Positions 6,450 through 8,149 of a stretch of DNA of 8,149 nt are shown in pieces. This stretch comes from Mucilaginibacter sp. (GTDB taxonomy: Bacteria; Bacteroidota; Bacteroidia; Sphingobacteriales; Sphingobacteriaceae). Below the pieces are notes generated by a model, which had not been told where the DNA came from, did no database searches, and was given only the letters and a program-made list of their open reading frames with translations. Location: contig JAFAKI010000180.1 in NCBI GenBank assembly GCA_019235595.1, forward strand, positions 1-8,149. Reading direction: 5' to 3'. Position 1 is the first letter of the stretch. Every line of letters starts with the position of its first letter. The translations under genes and the position numbers were made by a program.

Positions 6450-6910
6450 ACATGCGCGAATATATTGAGTATCAAATCTCCGCCTTGAATGATCTGATAA
6501 GGATAAACAGGGACAGGATAATGGGCTACAGGCAGCGGATAACTATGACATCGGATGATGACCTGGAGGACTTGCTTACTGACATGATTTTTCAGAGCTA
6601 CCAGCATATTGAAGAGCTGACTTCCAATGTCTATAAATTAGGAGGTAAACCCGCTAAAAATGACGGTAGAGCAGGCAAGTTTTATCATTCATGGACCGAC
6701 CTCAAGGCATTTCTTTTCAGGGAAACCCGTAAGAAAATGCTCGACTATTGCGAACTCTGCGAAGAAGTAGTAAGAAATATTTATCAAAAAGCATTTGACG
6801 ACCGCGACCTTCACTGGGATAAAAAGGAAAATATACTTTTGAAAAAACACCTGAAGGATATTGAGAATTCTTATCATCATGTAATGATGTTAAAAGACGG
6901 TTATGCTTAG
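6446..6910 (+). CDS. DUF2383 / PA2169-type four-helix-bundle protein
   Basis: This 154-residue soluble protein has the features of the DUF2383 (PA2169-like) family of ferritin-like helical bundles. It opens with a helix containing ISALNDLIRINRDRIMGYR (11-29). A second helix, about 38-65, ends in VYKLGGKPAKNDG (62-74), matching the family's LGGxP turn. HSWTDLKAFL (81-90) matches the family's W-x-x-LK segment, a third helix is at about 94-118, and a fourth is at about 125-150. Candidate acidic and histidine side chains sit in the helices (H54, E56, E57, E103, E106, E107, E140, H144, H145), but a metal centre is not proven. Members are often found near stress genes; the biochemical role is not known. 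The ATG at 6446 is used; a second at 6452 is possible. It is transcribed away from the kai operon and is followed 87 bp later by a kinase gene on the same strand, so the two may form an operon. Confidence 0.88.
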   Translation: MNMREYIEYQISALNDLIRINRDRIMGYRQRITMTSDDDLEDLLTDMIFQSYQHIEELTSNVYKLGGKPAKNDGRAGKFYHSWTDLKAFLFRETRKKMLDYCELCEEVVRNIYQKAFDDRDLHWDKKENILLKKHLKDIENSYHHVMMLKDGYA

Positions 6911-6915
6911 TCTTG

Positions 6916-6959
6916 TGCAAATTATGATGCTGAAAAGCTCACAATTAATAGAATTTGCA
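6916..6959. repeat. Spaced inverted repeat between DUF2383 and the second kinase
   Basis: TGCAAATT (6916-6923) and AATTTGCA (6952-6959) are exact reverse complements separated by 28 bp, in the 87 bp gap upstream of the kinase start at 6998. No T-run follows, so it is unlikely to be an intrinsic terminator. It could be a pair of half-sites for a regulator or a weak RNA stem in a shared transcript. Confidence 0.3.
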
Positions 6960-6997
6960 TAACTTACAACATATTTCTATCTCACGCGCTTGTTGGA

Positions 6998-8149
6998 ATG
7001 ACTGGTACTACCCCGGACAATATACCTGTTGATCTCTTTCGTGTACTTTTTGAGAAGTCACCCGGTTCTTTGCTAATAACGGCAGACGCACCCCGATTTA
7101 CTATTGCCGCAGCCAGCGATGGCTATTTGAAGACAACAACATTGGCACGTGATGAAATAATTGGGAAAGGTTTTTTTGAAATATACCAGGATGATATTGA
7201 CAAAAGCACGGATGCACTTGCACGCAAAGTTTTTTCGCACATTATTCGTACCGGCGAAAAAGTGGATGTGCCTGTTTTTCGATTTGATATTTTTGAGCCC
7301 GGCGGCGAGCACAAAACTCCGCATTATTGGTCGTTTTCCAATATCCCGATTATGGACGATCAGCAACGGGTTGCTTATATCCTGGGTACTTTTACGGATA
7401 TCACCGGCGAAGTAAAAGCCAAGGAGGCCGCACAGGAAAGCGAGCACCGCCTGCTGCTCGCAGCCGAGGCAACCGGGATGGCCTTTTGGGGTTTAACTCT
7501 TGCTGATAATAACCTTTCCTATACGCCACAATTAGCTGAAATTTTCGGTCACCCGCCGGGAAAGCCCGTTTCCCTTGCTGATATCAGGGCGCAGGTCCAT
7601 CCCGATGATTTGGAAAATATTGTGATCAAAGCCTTTAACCAGGCGTTGATAGAAGGTAGCTATTTTTATGAAGTGCGAGTTTTCTGGCCTGATGGTTCTT
7701 TACACTGGGTACGTACCAAAGGGACAGTACAATATAATAAAAACAAGGAGCCGGTACGAATGCTGGGTACTATTGTCGACATCACCGAAAGCAAACGCGA
7801 CGAAATCAGGAAGAATGATTTTATTGCTATGGCGAGTCACGAGCTGAAAACACCACTTACTTCATTAAAGGCTTATCTGCAATTGATGGAAACCAAATTA
7901 TCGGGCACCACCGATCCTTTTGTTAAAACAGCCGTAGTAAAATCGGGCAACCAGGTAAACAAAATGACGGCGCTGATACATGGCTTTCTCGGTCTTTCAA
8001 GGATTGAACCGGGCAAACTAAAAATCGTACGGACAACATTCGATATCAATATGCTGATCGAAGAGGTGCTGACGGAAAGCCGTATACTCAGCAATACGCA
8101 TTCCATACGCTTTGAACCATCAACCGAATTGAACGTTAATGCCGACAGG
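6998..8149 (+). CDS. Soluble PAS-PAS sensor histidine kinase (3' end outside window)
   Basis: The frame is open from the ATG at 6998 to the right edge, giving 384 codons. No signal peptide or membrane segment is present. PAS 1 covers about residues 12-138 (FEKSPGSLLI near 18-27, FTDIT at 132-136). PAS 2 covers about 148-265 (HPDD at 201-204, PDGSLHWVR at 231-239, GTIVDITESK at 257-266). HisKA begins at about 270 with phospho-acceptor His281 in ASHELKTPLTS. The start of HATPase_c (from about 350, after the LKIVRTTFDI strand) is cut before the N box, so ATP binding cannot be checked. Its HisKA core, NDFIAMASHELKTPLTSLK, is very close to that of the kinase in the kai operon (DEFIGVASHELKTPLTSLK), so the two probably belong to the same kinase subfamily. 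There is no in-frame start further upstream in the 87 bp gap. It may be co-transcribed with the DUF2383 gene. The missing C-terminus could carry a receiver domain; this cannot be seen. Confidence 0.93.
   Translation, partial: MTGTTPDNIPVDLFRVLFEKSPGSLLITADAPRFTIAAASDGYLKTTTLARDEIIGKGFFEIYQDDIDKSTDALARKVFSHIIRTGEKVDVPVFRFDIFEPGGEHKTPHYWSFSNIPIMDDQQRVAYILGTFTDITGEVKAKEAAQESEHRLLLAAEATGMAFWGLTLADNNLSYTPQLAEIFGHPPGKPVSLADIRAQVHPDDLENIVIKAFNQALIEGSYFYEVRVFWPDGSLHWVRTKGTVQYNKNKEPVRMLGTIVDITESKRDEIRKNDFIAMASHELKTPLTSLKAYLQLMETKLSGTTDPFVKTAVVKSGNQVNKMTALIHGFLGLSRIEPGKLKIVRTTFDINMLIEEVLTESRILSNTHSIRFEPSTELNVNADR

Noticed and set aside
6924..6940. GCT-GAAA-AGC mini hairpin after the DUF2383 stop
   Set aside because: A three-base-pair stem without a following T-run is too weak to be a terminator.
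7073..7447. Minus-strand open frame of 124 codons
   Set aside because: It is the antisense shadow of PAS 1 of the second kinase, whose frame stays open for 384 codons with recognisable domains.

Overview
The window looks like a chromosomal segment from a Bacteroidota bacterium, most probably of the Sphingobacteriaceae (Mucilaginibacter/Pedobacter type). This rests on moderate-to-low GC, A-rich start regions with no Shine-Dalgarno sequences, a promoter resembling the Bacteroidota TTTG/TAnnTTTG type, and the style of the soluble PAS-histidine kinases. The genus is an inference. No rRNA, tRNA, CRISPR array, insertion sequence or phage gene was seen.

Layout. Positions 1-1527 (minus) hold a secreted class C beta-lactamase-family serine hydrolase that runs off the left edge. 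A 68-74 bp divergent spacer with a candidate promoter and two overlapping palindromes separates it from a small unknown polytopic membrane protein on the plus strand (1602-2168, or from a TTG at 1596). That gene converges, with only 27 bp between stops, on the central feature: a four-gene minus-strand operon read from 6240 to 2196. Its order is kaiC (double RecA/KaiC ATPase with a coiled-coil tail), a canonical kaiB, a second divergent kaiB, and a soluble PAS-PAS histidine kinase. Three of the four genes overlap or nearly touch. Across a 205 bp divergent spacer, the plus strand carries a DUF2383/PA2169-type four-helix-bundle protein (6446-6910). After it comes a second soluble PAS-PAS histidine kinase (6998 to the right edge, truncated).

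How the genes may work together. In cyanobacteria KaiC is an ATPase and autokinase, KaiB binds its CI ring after a fold switch, and the kinase SasA reads KaiC through its own N-terminal KaiB-like domain. Here there is no kaiA, and KaiC carries an extra coiled-coil tail after the region equivalent to the A-loop. It keeps both Walker A motifs, both catalytic Glu pairs and a Ser-Ser pair (S438/S439) aligned with the S431/T432 phosphosites. The second KaiB is translationally coupled to a kinase with no KaiB-like domain of its own, which suggests a SasA split over two polypeptides. The window therefore seems to encode a KaiA-less Kai timer or stress-signalling module with its own kinase output. The divergently transcribed stress-type protein and second kinase are possible partners. 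No response regulator or receiver domain lies in the window, so the output target is unknown.
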